This document shows, in pieces, positions 7,695-15,138 of a DNA stretch of 29,510 bases. Origin of the DNA: NORP181 sp047623555 (lineage in GTDB: Bacteria; Pseudomonadota; Alphaproteobacteria; Rhodobacterales; Rhodobacteraceae); contig JBLHMP010000052.1 in the NCBI GenBank assembly GCA_047623555.1, positions 1-29,510 of the forward strand. Reading direction: 5' to 3'. Position 1 is the first letter of the stretch; the number at the start of each line of letters is the position of its first letter. The position numbers and the translations under genes were made by a program. The notes beneath the pieces were generated by a model. It was not told where the DNA came from. It did no database searches and saw nothing but the letters and a program-made list of their open reading frames with translations.

Positions 7695-9277
7695 TGGGTG
7701 TTCTCGACTATATCCAGCTTGGCATCCTGTCGGTTTTTCAGGGGCCAGAATTGTTTTCTGTGTTGGGCCTGCCGGTCTCGATCACCTTGGTGATGATCCT
7801 GTGCGGGTTTCTTCTGGGCATTGCTGTCGGGGCGACCCCAGGGCTGGCCGGTCCAGTTGCCATGGCGATTTCGCTGCCCATTCTGATTTCGGTCTTTGGC
7901 TATTCCGCCGATGCCCTGTTGCCGGTGATGGGTTTCCTGATCGGGATCATGAAAGGCGCAACCGTGGGCGGGGCAGTGCCGGCGATCCTGTTCAACACGC
8001 CAGGCACGCCGGATGCGTTCATGACAACGCTGGATGGCTATCCGATGACCCAGAAGGGACAAGCGAAAAAGGCCCTGAGGATCGCGCATTTCTCGTCCGC
8101 CTCGGGGGATACATTTTCCGACATTGTCCTGATCGTCTGCGCTCCGTTTCTGGCGATACTGGTCGAAGCTTATCTGGACCTGCCCGAGAAAACCGCACTT
8201 TTGATTCTGTCTCTTTCCTTCATTGCAGCGGTGATTGGCGGCTCGCCCGCCAAGGGCCTAATTTCGGCCGGTTTGGGGCTGCTGGCGGTCTTTATCGGCA
8301 CCGGCGAAGATTTCTATCCGCGCCTGTCGATGGGCACGCCGCAACTGGCGCAGGGGTTTCCGATTACCACGGCGGTTCTGGGTGTGTTGATCATCGGCGC
8401 GGTTTTCACCGGGCTGGAAGAACTGTGGCATGAGAAACGCCAAAGCGGGCAGATTGCGGTGATACATGACAGCGGCGATCAACGGCTGCACTGGGCCGAT
8501 ATCCGGCGGTTAGCCCCTTACATCGCGCGCTCTGCTGTTGTCGGCACAGCCATTGGTGCATTGCCCGGTATCGGATCAACCCTGGCGGCCACGCTTGGGT
8601 ATACGCTCGGCAAAGGGCGGTATCAGAAACGCAAGTCAGCAGAGGATCCTGATTTCGGTGCCGGAGCCCCCGAAGGGATCGCCGCAACCGAGGCCGCCAA
8701 TTCATCCGTTTCGGGTGCCAACCTGATCCCGGTCCTTTCGCTCGGTATTCCCGGTAACGCCGCCGCCGTCTTTCTGATCCTTGCTGCCGAAAGCATTGGC
8801 GGCTTCAACCCCGGCCCTTCGGTTTTCCGCTTTACCACCGATAGCGTCAATCCCGAGCTTGTTGTGGCGTTCGGCCTGTTCACTGCAATGTTCATAGCTA
8901 ATGGTTTGAACTGGACCATCGGCGGGGTTTTCATGCGGTCGATGGGGGTGATGATCCGCATCCCGAAACATATCCTGCTGCCGGTTGTCCTGCTTTTGAC
9001 CCTGACGGCCATCTATGTTCAGGAAACCAGGATGGAGGCCATCTGGTTTGCGCTGGCCTTTGGCGGGCTTGGCTATTTCATGCGTGCAGTGGCCATCTCT
9101 CCGCTGCCGTTTGTCATTGCCTTCATCCTTGGTGCAAAGCTGGAGGAAAGTGCCAGACAGGCGTTTGCGGCCACGGGTGGCGATCCGTTTTTCCTGTTTA
9201 CCCATCCGATTGCCCTGGTGTTCATGCTGATGTCCGCCGGAGTGATCCTGATTTCCACGCTCAAACCGAAAGGCTAA
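7694..9277 (+). CDS. tctA: TTT transporter large membrane subunit, TctA family
   Basis: A 527-residue integral membrane protein with about ten to twelve hydrophobic segments, the transport channel of the tripartite tricarboxylate transporter. The family signature VGATPGLAGPVAMAISLP is present near residue 45, followed by GIMKGATVGGAVPAILFNTPGTP and, in the second half, a repeat of the same pattern (GTAIGALPGIGSTLAATLGY and LIPVLSLGIPGNAAAVFLI). An open frame extends 60 codons upstream, but ATG 7694 overlapping the tctB stop begins the recognisable protein. The next gene starts three bases after its stop. Uptake is driven by an ion gradient in characterised TTT systems. Confidence 0.95.
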   Translation: MGVLDYIQLGILSVFQGPELFSVLGLPVSITLVMILCGFLLGIAVGATPGLAGPVAMAISLPILISVFGYSADALLPVMGFLIGIMKGATVGGAVPAILFNTPGTPDAFMTTLDGYPMTQKGQAKKALRIAHFSSASGDTFSDIVLIVCAPFLAILVEAYLDLPEKTALLILSLSFIAAVIGGSPAKGLISAGLGLLAVFIGTGEDFYPRLSMGTPQLAQGFPITTAVLGVLIIGAVFTGLEELWHEKRQSGQIAVIHDSGDQRLHWADIRRLAPYIARSAVVGTAIGALPGIGSTLAATLGYTLGKGRYQKRKSAEDPDFGAGAPEGIAATEAANSSVSGANLIPVLSLGIPGNAAAVFLILAAESIGGFNPGPSVFRFTTDSVNPELVVAFGLFTAMFIANGLNWTIGGVFMRSMGVMIRIPKHILLPVVLLLTLTAIYVQETRMEAIWFALAFGGLGYFMRAVAISPLPFVIAFILGAKLEESARQAFAATGGDPFFLFTHPIALVFMLMSAGVILISTLKPKG

Positions 9278-9280
9278 GAT

Positions 9281-10094
9281 ATGACCCAAATAGCGTTTGC
9301 AGACATCCCGGTGCCCCAAAAGGCAGGAAAAGCCGCGCACATGTGGCGTCACGATGATGATCGACTGGGGTATCCCCGAGGCCCAGCAAGCTGACATCAT
9401 CGCCAGCGCGGGGCATTTGATCGACAAGGCCAAGGTAGCCGGAGGTATCCCTCGCTTCATGCCATGTGAACTGCTCAAACGTAAGCTGAACGCTTATCGA
9501 GAAGCCGGGATATCCACAGCCAATGGTGGCCTTTTTACCGAACTCGCCCTCCAGCAGTGTACATATGACATCCTCCTGTCCGAGTTGTGTGAATTTGGCT
9601 TTGCAGCGGTCGAGGTTTCGGAAAATCTTGTTGCCTTATCCACGTCCGAAAAGTCCGAAGCGGTCCGACATGCCCGCCAAGCCTATGGGTTGCAGGTATT
9701 GGGCGAAGTCGGGCGCAAAGAGGGTGCGATGAGCGACGATGGAACTATTGAGGATGTCGAGACATATCTGAACGCAGGGGCCGTCGCGGTGTATCTCGAA
9801 GCCTATGAAATGTTTGATGGACCCAGCCCACGCGAAGCACTGATCCGCAGGCTGTCCGAAAATTTTCCACCAGAGGTTCTGATTTTTGAACTGCCTGTCG
9901 TAATACTTCCCGGTACGACGCGCGATATCAAACACCAGGTTGCAGCCCGTATGGTGGCAATCCTGGGCACCGAGGTAAACCTTGCAAATGTGGAGCATGA
10001 TGAACTCTACGTGCTCGAAATTGTACGGCGCGGGATGGCTGGCGACACATCACACTCCGAAGGCGCATATCGATTGGCCGGGATTGGAAGCTAA
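9281..10094 (+). CDS. Phosphosulfolactate synthase (ComA)-family protein, apparent +1 frameshift near the start
   Basis: From 9318 the frame matches ComA, a TIM-barrel enzyme that adds sulfite to phosphoenolpyruvate to give phosphosulfolactate: KPRTCGVTMMIDWGIP, then GGLFTELALQQ, AAVEVSEN, LGEVGRKEG, AVYLEAYEMFDG, EVNLANV and VRRGMAGDT follow the family order. A start in that frame is lacking; only TTG 9297 or ATG 9355 exist. A well-placed ATG at 9281, three bases after tctA, encodes MTQIAFADIPVP in another frame, which is the expected N terminus. The frames meet at CCCC 9314-9317 followed by AAAA; dropping one C joins them. This may be a sequencing error, a true mutation or +1 frameshifting at CCC-C. 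Role is inferred: making or, in reverse, cleaving a sulfonate imported by TctCBA. Confidence 0.8.
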
Positions 10095-10455
10095 ACTGGC
10101 AATTGTGAAACTCAATTTTCTCTGGGCAATCTCCAAAACCCAATACCTGAATTGGACGTACATTGTTAAGGGATACGGGTGTCGCCAATTTGCAGTGAAC
10201 TTCTTAAACCGCGATGTCTGCTATTAAATCCCGCTGCTGACAAAGGTTCATTGCCGATGGGTCAGAAATAATCCGATCCGAACTTCCTGTTCACTCAACT
10301 CATCAAGCGCCTCACAATCCCCATAAAACACAGGGGTGGCATGCCTCTGGCCAAATGAGTGCCACCCTGCGCCACCCCGCCACCCCTTCCTTCATGCCAA
10401 GCTTGATAAGAGCGCAGATCTACGCGTCATGTCATGACTGAAGGGAGGGCGTATC
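10095..10455. other. Intergenic stretch ahead of the integrase
   Basis: No gene is supported. It holds the first copy of the GCCACCC-rich repeat (10333-10390) and, just before the integrase ATG, a GGGAGG ribosome-binding site (about 10443-10448). This is where the left attachment site of the integrative element should lie, but no duplicated core could be recognised by eye between here and 15789-16030. Confidence 0.5.
10333..10390 (+). repeat. GCCACCC-rich dispersed repeat, copy A
   Basis: GGGGTGGCA, then about ten variable bases, then a 39-bp block (10352-10390) identical to copy C. The block carries three GCCACCC units in tandem; the first, TGCCACCC, can pair with the leading GGGTGGCA. It lies 66 bp before the integrase start. 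Confidence 0.85.
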
Positions 10456-11715
10456 ATGCCCAAGCGAATACGATTGAACGAAAAGTCCGTACGGGAGGCC
10501 GAGCCGGTCAAGGGTAAGGATTACCAGATTTTCGACACCGAGGTGCGAGGCTTTGCCATCTGCATATACCGGTCCGGCAGCCGGGCGTTTACCATTGATT
10601 ACCGCAGGTCTGGGCGGCAGCGGCGGATGACCATCGGGCGCTGGCCTGAATGGTCGACCACTGCCGCGCGGGAGCGGGCCAAGGATCTGCGGCGCGAGAT
10701 TGATGCCGGGGCCGACCCGCTTGGTCATCGCGAACAGGGTCGCGAAGCGCCCCGGTTCAAAGATCTGATCGACCGCTATACCGAAGAACACCTGCCGCAT
10801 TTGTCCCCCACCAACGCCTCGGATCAGAAATCCATGCTGGGCAAGCTGGTGGAACCGGACTGGGGCAATCTCCTCGTTACCGAGATCACCTCGTCGGATG
10901 TTGAAAAGCTGCTGACCAAGATCGCCGCTGGACGTTCCCGACCCTCCAAAACCAAACCCAACAATCGCGCAAGAAAACTACAGGGCCCCAAACCCACCCC
11001 GATCCGGGCAAACCGGGTTGGGGAAGTGCTGCGCAAGATGTTCACGCTGGCTGTTGGCTGGAAATGGCGCGCCGACAATCCCGCCTCGGGGTTCCGGCGC
11101 AGGCTTGAGAATGAGCGCGAGCGGTTTCTGTCAAAGGACGAGATCGGCAGGCTGGCCGAGGCGCTGGATGCAGCCGAAGATCAGCGCGCCGCCACCATCA
11201 TGCGCATGTGCCTGCTGACCGGTGCCCGGGTTGGCGAGGTGCGGCAAGCCCGGTTCGAGCAATTCAATCTGGAGCTTGGCAGTTGGTCCAAGCCAGCCAC
11301 CACCACCAAACAGCGCAAGGTGCACCGGCTGCCAATTTCAGGCGAGGTTGCTGCCATTGTGCGGCAACGCCAGCTAATCGTGCCCAACGGTATCTCATGG
11401 CTCTTTCCCGGTGATGTACCTGGCCAGCCGGTGGTTGAGCTGCGCCGGTTCTGGATCGGCATCCAGAAGGCCGCTGATCTGGACGGTGTGCGCGTCCATG
11501 ATCTGCGCCACACATTCGCTTCCCTGCTGGTCAGCGGCGGGGCCTCGCTGGAAATGATCGGCAAGCTGCTGGGCCATTCCCAGATCAAAACCACCCAGCG
11601 TTACGCCCACCTGATGGATTCGCCCTTGCGCGCCGGTGTCGACGCGGTGGCCAGCGCGTTTCGCCCACGCCCAACATTGGTGCATGACGTGTACGAGGCG
11701 CAGAACCGCGCCTGA
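10456..11715 (+). CDS. int: Tyrosine recombinase (phage/island integrase)
   Basis: A 419-residue site-specific recombinase for integration and excision of the element. Residues 1-95 form the DUF4102-type arm-binding domain (TEVRGFAICIYRSGSRAFTI), about 100-200 the SAM-like core-binding domain, and 225-395 the catalytic domain. Catalytic residues are visible: R258 in LTGARVGE, K288 region in TKQRKVHRLP, H348 and R351 in HDLRH, H374 in LLGHS and nucleophile Y383 in TTQRYAHL. ATG 10456 follows GGGAGGGCG. An unusual basic, proline-rich insert (about 160-183) lies in the core-binding domain. The gene is intact. It is the first gene of the element and lies next to repeat copy A. Whether it made the tRNA-Met scar at 2827 is unknown. 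Confidence 0.96.
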   Translation: MPKRIRLNEKSVREAEPVKGKDYQIFDTEVRGFAICIYRSGSRAFTIDYRRSGRQRRMTIGRWPEWSTTAARERAKDLRREIDAGADPLGHREQGREAPRFKDLIDRYTEEHLPHLSPTNASDQKSMLGKLVEPDWGNLLVTEITSSDVEKLLTKIAAGRSRPSKTKPNNRARKLQGPKPTPIRANRVGEVLRKMFTLAVGWKWRADNPASGFRRRLENERERFLSKDEIGRLAEALDAAEDQRAATIMRMCLLTGARVGEVRQARFEQFNLELGSWSKPATTTKQRKVHRLPISGEVAAIVRQRQLIVPNGISWLFPGDVPGQPVVELRRFWIGIQKAADLDGVRVHDLRHTFASLLVSGGASLEMIGKLLGHSQIKTTQRYAHLMDSPLRAGVDAVASAFRPRPTLVHDVYEAQNRA

Positions 11716-11733
11716 GGATGGTTCGCGGGACGG

Positions 11734-12417
11734 TTAACAGCAGGGGTCCCGCAGCGCCTTCCAGATCGGGGTAATCCGACGACGGATTGTGCGCTCGTCG
11801 GGCACCTTGCCGCTTGGTGATGTTCTGACAAACCACTCCTGAATCTCGCCGACCCATTCGGCTTGGGTCGGCGGCACGCCTTGCTCATTCACCCGCAGGA
11901 CCAGGGTGAGGTACATCCCGTCCCAGTCATAATTGGGGGTCGATCCGATATGCGCGGCCGGGCGGCGCAGCAGGTCGCACTCTTCCTCGAACTGCCGGGC
12001 CTTTTCTGCCATGATCATCAGATCACCGAGAGACACGGAAATGCCCTCGACAGGTTGGGTAACAATTTGCCAGTCCGGTTCATTTAGGACACGGATGCGT
12101 TTCAGCCTCTGGTGTCCGGGTACGGTATCACCATGGCCGAACAGCGGCAGGATGTCGGGAACCGAAACCGCCACGAACCCGGCAAGCGCCTGATCTCCGC
12201 ATTGGGTGGGACCAATTCCGATGGCGATGGCGAACCGGCCCACCGAGGCCCTGCCCGCAATATCCGACAGGCTGCAGTCCCAACGTGCTGCAGCCTCATG
12301 AATTGAATAAAATGCCCTTGGTGGTAATCCCATGCTTGCCTGCCTCGATTGTGATTTTGCCCGTGCGGCCCTCTTTTGATCGGGGCCATATCGTGCATTT
12401 TTGGTTGTTTGGGCCAT
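11734..12417 (-). CDS. Conserved hypothetical protein of integrative elements
   Basis: About 227 residues from ATG 12417; a second plausible start is ATG 12333 (MGLPPRAFYSIHEAAARW), which has GAGG upstream, and the frame also extends to a TTG at 12465. The segment IHEAAARWDCSLSDIAGRAS looks like a MerR/excisionase-type HTH, followed by an unrecognised middle domain and a C-terminal region (EWVGEIQEWFVRTSPSGKVP, DERTIRRRITPIWKAL) that again has HTH-like character. It points toward the integrase and away from the operon to its right, the position where satellites and phages keep a repressor. A regulatory role is inference. Proteins like this recur beside roseobacter integrases as far as I recall. 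Confidence 0.75.
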   Translation of the reverse strand: MAQTTKNARYGPDQKRAARAKSQSRQASMGLPPRAFYSIHEAAARWDCSLSDIAGRASVGRFAIAIGIGPTQCGDQALAGFVAVSVPDILPLFGHGDTVPGHQRLKRIRVLNEPDWQIVTQPVEGISVSLGDLMIMAEKARQFEEECDLLRRPAAHIGSTPNYDWDGMYLTLVLRVNEQGVPPTQAEWVGEIQEWFVRTSPSGKVPDERTIRRRITPIWKALRDPCC

Positions 12418-12639
12418 CTCGCCCGATACTGCACAAACCTCCCGCCAGAGAGTGGTTTCATGCAAATTTCGGGAGCCTGATCCACGTTAAAGCTCGCTAT
12501 GCCCCCCCGATTCTACAAGCTCTCAATTCGGCGCGGCCTCAAATATTTTTCTTGACGCAGATTCTTCGAGATTCCCCTGATGGTTGATTTACCCCCAAAC
12601 ACTCTCCAGTAAATAAATCACCCAAAGCCAATGAAAAAA

Positions 12640-12696
12640 GGGGTGGCACCGGTATGGAAAAATGAATGCCACCCTGCGCCTTGCCGCCACCCCTTC
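12640..12696 (+). repeat. GCCACCC-rich dispersed repeat, copy B
   Basis: The most divergent copy: GGGGTGGCA, a variable stretch, AAATGAATGCCACCCTGCGC, then CTTGCCGCCACCCCTT. It keeps the leading inverted half and the first and last GCCACCC units but the middle unit is altered. Confidence 0.75.
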
Positions 12697-12698
12697 TG

Positions 12699-12830
12699 AT
12701 GTGCATCTGCGTTTCACCGGCATTCGGCGGCACAAAAACACGTCTGAATAACGGCGGCGACAGCTTCGCCAGCGTGTTTCCGCGCACCAATCTTCTGCAA
12801 GGCACCGATGAGGCACGAAACCGAGCCTGA
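12699..12830 (+). CDS. Possible 43-residue ORF or integrase-tail remnant
   Basis: ATG 12699 opens three bases after repeat B and runs to TGA 12830. The protein end TDEARNRA resembles the integrase end VYEAQNRA, and the last 20 bases of the two genes share 16 positions, so this may be the tail of a degraded second integrase rather than a gene. No ribosome site is convincing. Confidence 0.2.
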   Translation: MCICVSPAFGGTKTRLNNGGDSFASVFPRTNLLQGTDEARNRA

Positions 12831-13032
12831 TGTTTGATTACCGGCCGGTTTTTCTCGGAATCTTCCAGATCAGGATACTTCAAAGACGGATCGTCCGTTC
12901 ATTTGGTGTTTTTTGGCTTGTGGCCGCCTGACGCCCCTAGATTTCGCCAGCCCGGTCCAATTGTGCCCTTCGCTCGCCGGGGACCTTCCACCCCGAAAAT
13001 CGGCCCCGCATGCGTTTGCGTCAACAAAACAG

Positions 13033-13090
13033 GGGGTGGCATCGATATCGGCAAATGAGTGCCACCCTGCGCCACCCCGCCACCCCTTCC
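13033..13090 (+). repeat. GCCACCC-rich dispersed repeat, copy C
   Basis: Its 39-bp block (13052-13090) is identical to copy A at 10352-10390, exactly 2,700 bp apart, with the same leading GGGGTGGCA. It ends about 60 bp before the HTH gene that opens the early operon. Confidence 0.85.
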
Positions 13091-13150
13091 CGTCTGCTCC
13101 TTTTGTTCCCGGACATCAGCCTGCTTCGGGTGATGCAACGGAGGACGGAC

Positions 13151-13396
13151 ATGGAACGAACACAAGTCGCAACACAACCGGGATCAGGCCGCCTGCTGGC
13201 CAGATGGATCAGCCGCCAGAAACTGGCCTATGAGCTGGGCGTCACAGTCGAGACCCTGGGGCGCTGGCAGCGACAACGATCGGGCCCCGCCTGCATCAAG
13301 GCCAGGCGCAAGGTGTTCTACCGGCGCAGTGTTATCAAAACCTGGCTGCTGAAGAAGGAACAATCGCGCACCAGAAAAACTGGTGGCCCGAGATGA
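13151..13396 (+). CDS. AlpA/excisionase-like HTH DNA-binding protein
   Basis: An 81-residue basic protein with a MerR-like helix-turn-helix: SRQKLAYELGVTVETLGRWQ followed by the wing segment ACIKARRKVFYRRSVIKTWL. This is the pattern of AlpA and excisionase-type small regulators of integrated elements. ATG 13151 is chosen because GGAGGA precedes it by seven bases; the upstream extension to 13010 runs through repeat C. It is the first gene of a six-gene operon and its TGA overlaps the next ATG (ATGA). It probably controls the operon or directs excision by the integrase; this is inferred from family and position. Confidence 0.8.
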   Translation: MERTQVATQPGSGRLLARWISRQKLAYELGVTVETLGRWQRQRSGPACIKARRKVFYRRSVIKTWLLKKEQSRTRKTGGPR

Positions 13397-13698
13397 GTGG
13401 CCAACAGAACCGGGGTGTAGCTGGCGCGGCAATTGTCACGTCGTCGGCCCTCGATGCCCAGAATTCCCAAAACAGGACCATCTACGAGGATTGGCAACAG
13501 GACCGCCTAAATGAGGCGCGTGCCGTTCTGGCCGATATCGCCCACTATCCGGACACGTTGGTTGTCTTGGCGTGCCGGGTCATCTGCACCCACGGCTCGG
13601 ATCCCATTGAGCATGCTGACGCGCTGGGCGTGTCACGGCTGCTGGGTTCGCATTTGCCAGAAACCGCCAAAGCTGCCCCGAATGGGGGTGCGACATGA
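13393..13698 (+). CDS. Small hypothetical protein of the element operon
   Basis: A 101-residue protein of unknown family, joined to both neighbours by ATGA overlaps (13393-13396 and 13695-13698), which strongly supports it being translated. The first 25 residues look disordered. The middle (YEDWQQDRLNEARAVLADIA, then DTLVVLACRVICTHG) is helical and the end is flexible. No motif for nuclease, DNA binding or membrane insertion is visible. Confidence 0.75.
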   Translation: MSGQQNRGVAGAAIVTSSALDAQNSQNRTIYEDWQQDRLNEARAVLADIAHYPDTLVVLACRVICTHGSDPIEHADALGVSRLLGSHLPETAKAAPNGGAT

Positions 13699-14117
13699 CC
13701 CGGCGCAAGACCCCCGAGGCCGACGCCCAGCGCGCCATCGTGCAGACGCTTCGCTTTGTCCTGCCCCGCGGTTCGATCGTTCATCATTCGGCCAATGAGG
13801 TCAGCTCCGGGGACCGGCACGGGAAATCCCGTCAGGCGCTCCTTGTCGGCATGGGCGTACATGCCGGCTTTGCTGATCTGATCCTGTTGTCCGAAGGACG
13901 GGTGCTGTTTCTCGAGGTCAAAAGCAAAACCGGGCGTTTGCGCCCGGCGCAGGTGGCGTTTCGCGACGTTGTGCAAATGCAGGGTTTCGCCTGGGCGCTG
14001 GTGCGCTCCGTCGATGACGCATTGGTCGCCCTTGCTGATCATGGGTTCACAACCCGTGTACGACACGCCCAGCGCAATTCTCACATTCCTTCCCGGCCGC
14101 GGAGGGCAGCACCATGA
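13695..14117 (+). CDS. VRR-NUC-type nuclease domain protein
   Basis: A 140-residue protein with the compact PD-(D/E)XK fold of VRR-NUC nucleases: an early helix (EADAQRAIVQTL), the GFADLILL strand with D61, the catalytic E74-V-K76 in LFLEVKSKTG, and Q86 in RPAQVAFRD. Stand-alone VRR-NUC proteins are common in phages and satellites near replication genes and act on branched or structured DNA. The C-terminal 25 residues are basic and disordered. Its stop overlaps the next ATG (14114-14117). Role in replication or recombination of the element is inferred. Confidence 0.88.
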   Translation: MTRRKTPEADAQRAIVQTLRFVLPRGSIVHHSANEVSSGDRHGKSRQALLVGMGVHAGFADLILLSEGRVLFLEVKSKTGRLRPAQVAFRDVVQMQGFAWALVRSVDDALVALADHGFTTRVRHAQRNSHIPSRPRRAAP

Positions 14118-14995
14118 GCCATCAGGGAACCAACTGAGCCATCCTGCAACGCGGGCTGAAACCCACCACCCAGATCGTGCTTTGGCATCTGTGTGACCAG
14201 TACAACCCAGACTACGGCTGCTTTCCAGCGCAGGAGCGTCTGGCCCATGATTGTGAGATCAGCCGCCCAACGCTGAACCTGCATCTCATCCGCCTTGAGA
14301 GCGCGAAATTGCTCCGCCGGGTTCAACGTATTGACCCGATTTCCAAACAGCAGATGTCGACGCGGTACATCCTCGGATTTGAGGATGGTTTCCCACCAGA
14401 GCCCGAGGATGCTGAGCCGGAAATGACACCTTTTGGCGATCAAAACGACGAAAAGCCGTGTCCGGAATTAGGACACAGAGGCATCAAAAGAGAACATCAC
14501 GAAAACAACGACTTAAACAATCATTTGCGAAACTACCCGTGTCCCGAAATTGGACACGGGGCCGTGTCCGATTTAGAGCCAAAGCCGTGTCCGAAAAACA
14601 GCCAATCCCGTGTCCGAAATTCGGACACTAACCTTGTAAGAGAACCTTTAAGTAAACCAGTAAAGAAGGAGGAGGACGCGCAAGCGCGCGAGATTGTTTC
14701 AGATGAATTTTTTGGAAAGCTGCTGAGAGCGCTGGGCATTGATCCTGACGAAGCGCTTCCCGGCTGGTGGCAGGGTTCATCTGCCAGGGCAAACGCCCAG
14801 CGCTGGCGGGATGATCTGGGATTGTCGGAGGCAGTCATCTTCGAAGTGGCGGAGGAGACGCGCCACAACCACCCCGCGCCGCCGGACGGACCCAAGGCCC
14901 TCGACCGGGCAATGGAACGGCCCGCCCAGCGCCTGAGACAGCCACCAGAGTCCCATCAAACCTCCCGGCATAGCAGGGTCTCAGAGCGAGTCTGA
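14114..14995 (+). pseudogene. Lambda O-like replication initiator, interrupted by a nonsense codon at position 8
   Basis: ATG 14114 overlaps the nuclease stop as ATGA and reads MSHQGTN, then TGA 14135-14137, then in the same frame AILQRGLKPTTQIVLWHLCD and onward for 285 residues. Related phage-type proteins, as I recall, have MSHxATNWAI here, so TGG to TGA explains the stop. Residues about 25-75 form a winged HTH (CFPAQERLAHDCEISRPTLN, HLIRLESAKLLRR). The middle (about 100-165) is low-complexity because it carries DNA iterons, and the C terminus (DEFFGKLLRALGIDPDEALP, WWQGSSARANAQRWRDDLGL) is folded. An unusual start at GTG 14177 would lose the first 21 residues. The layout, HTH plus embedded iterons, is that of phage O-type initiators. 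Function may be lost. Confidence 0.75.
14458..14666 (+). other. Candidate replication origin: five GTGTCC iterons and AT-rich DNA inside the initiator gene
   Basis: GTGTCC begins at 14458, 14539, 14564, 14587 and 14610. Three sites are 19-nt palindromes: GTGTCCGGAATTAGGACAC (14458), GTGTCCCGAAATTGGACAC (14539) and GTGTCCGAAATTCGGACAC (14610, perfect 9+9 arms). The other two keep only the left half. The DNA between the first two and after the last (14627-14666) is AT-rich against GC-rich surroundings. Iterons plus an AT-rich stretch inside an initiator gene is the lambda O/ori design. Confidence 0.7.
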
Positions 14996-15138
14996 GCGAG
15001 CAGTTGGTATTCTACACCGATCTGGTGAATTCCGATCGGTTTCTACCACCCAACATGATCGGTAATGTCATCCGTGATGCGATGCTGGCGAAGGGGCTGG
15101 TGACACCCGAACAGCTGCGGATGCGGGGTGTGATATGA
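14992..15138 (+). CDS. Small conserved-looking protein with a CTG in place of ATG
   Basis: A 48-codon frame reading LSEQLVFYTDLVNSDRFLPP and on to a C-terminal helix (VIRDAMLAKGLVTPEQLR). It ends in an ATGA overlap with the next gene. Its first codon, CTG 14992, overlaps the preceding TGA as CTGA, exactly where the other junctions of this operon have ATGA, so an original ATG has probably mutated or CTG is used. The only other candidates are TTG 15004 and a late ATG. Function is unknown. Confidence 0.5.
   Translation: MSEQLVFYTDLVNSDRFLPPNMIGNVIRDAMLAKGLVTPEQLRMRGVI

Larger units (their letters stand above)
12418..13150. other. Intergenic control region of the element with repeat copies B and C
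   Basis: This 730-bp stretch separates the opposite-strand gene from the early operon. It carries two copies of the GCCACCC-rich repeat (12640-12696 and 13033-13090) and a possible 43-codon frame between them. Longer frames on either strand run through the repeats and have low-quality composition, so they are not called. A ribosome site CGGAGG lies just before ATG 13151. Confidence 0.5.

Noticed and set aside
9297..9297. TTG 9297 as the start of the ComA-like protein
   Set aside because: No ribosome site, and its first residues do not resemble the family, whereas ATG 9281 encodes the expected N terminus in the other frame.
12539..13058. Frames of 74-114 codons on both strands in the element control region
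   Set aside because: They run through the GCCACCC repeats and have no coding character or start signal.
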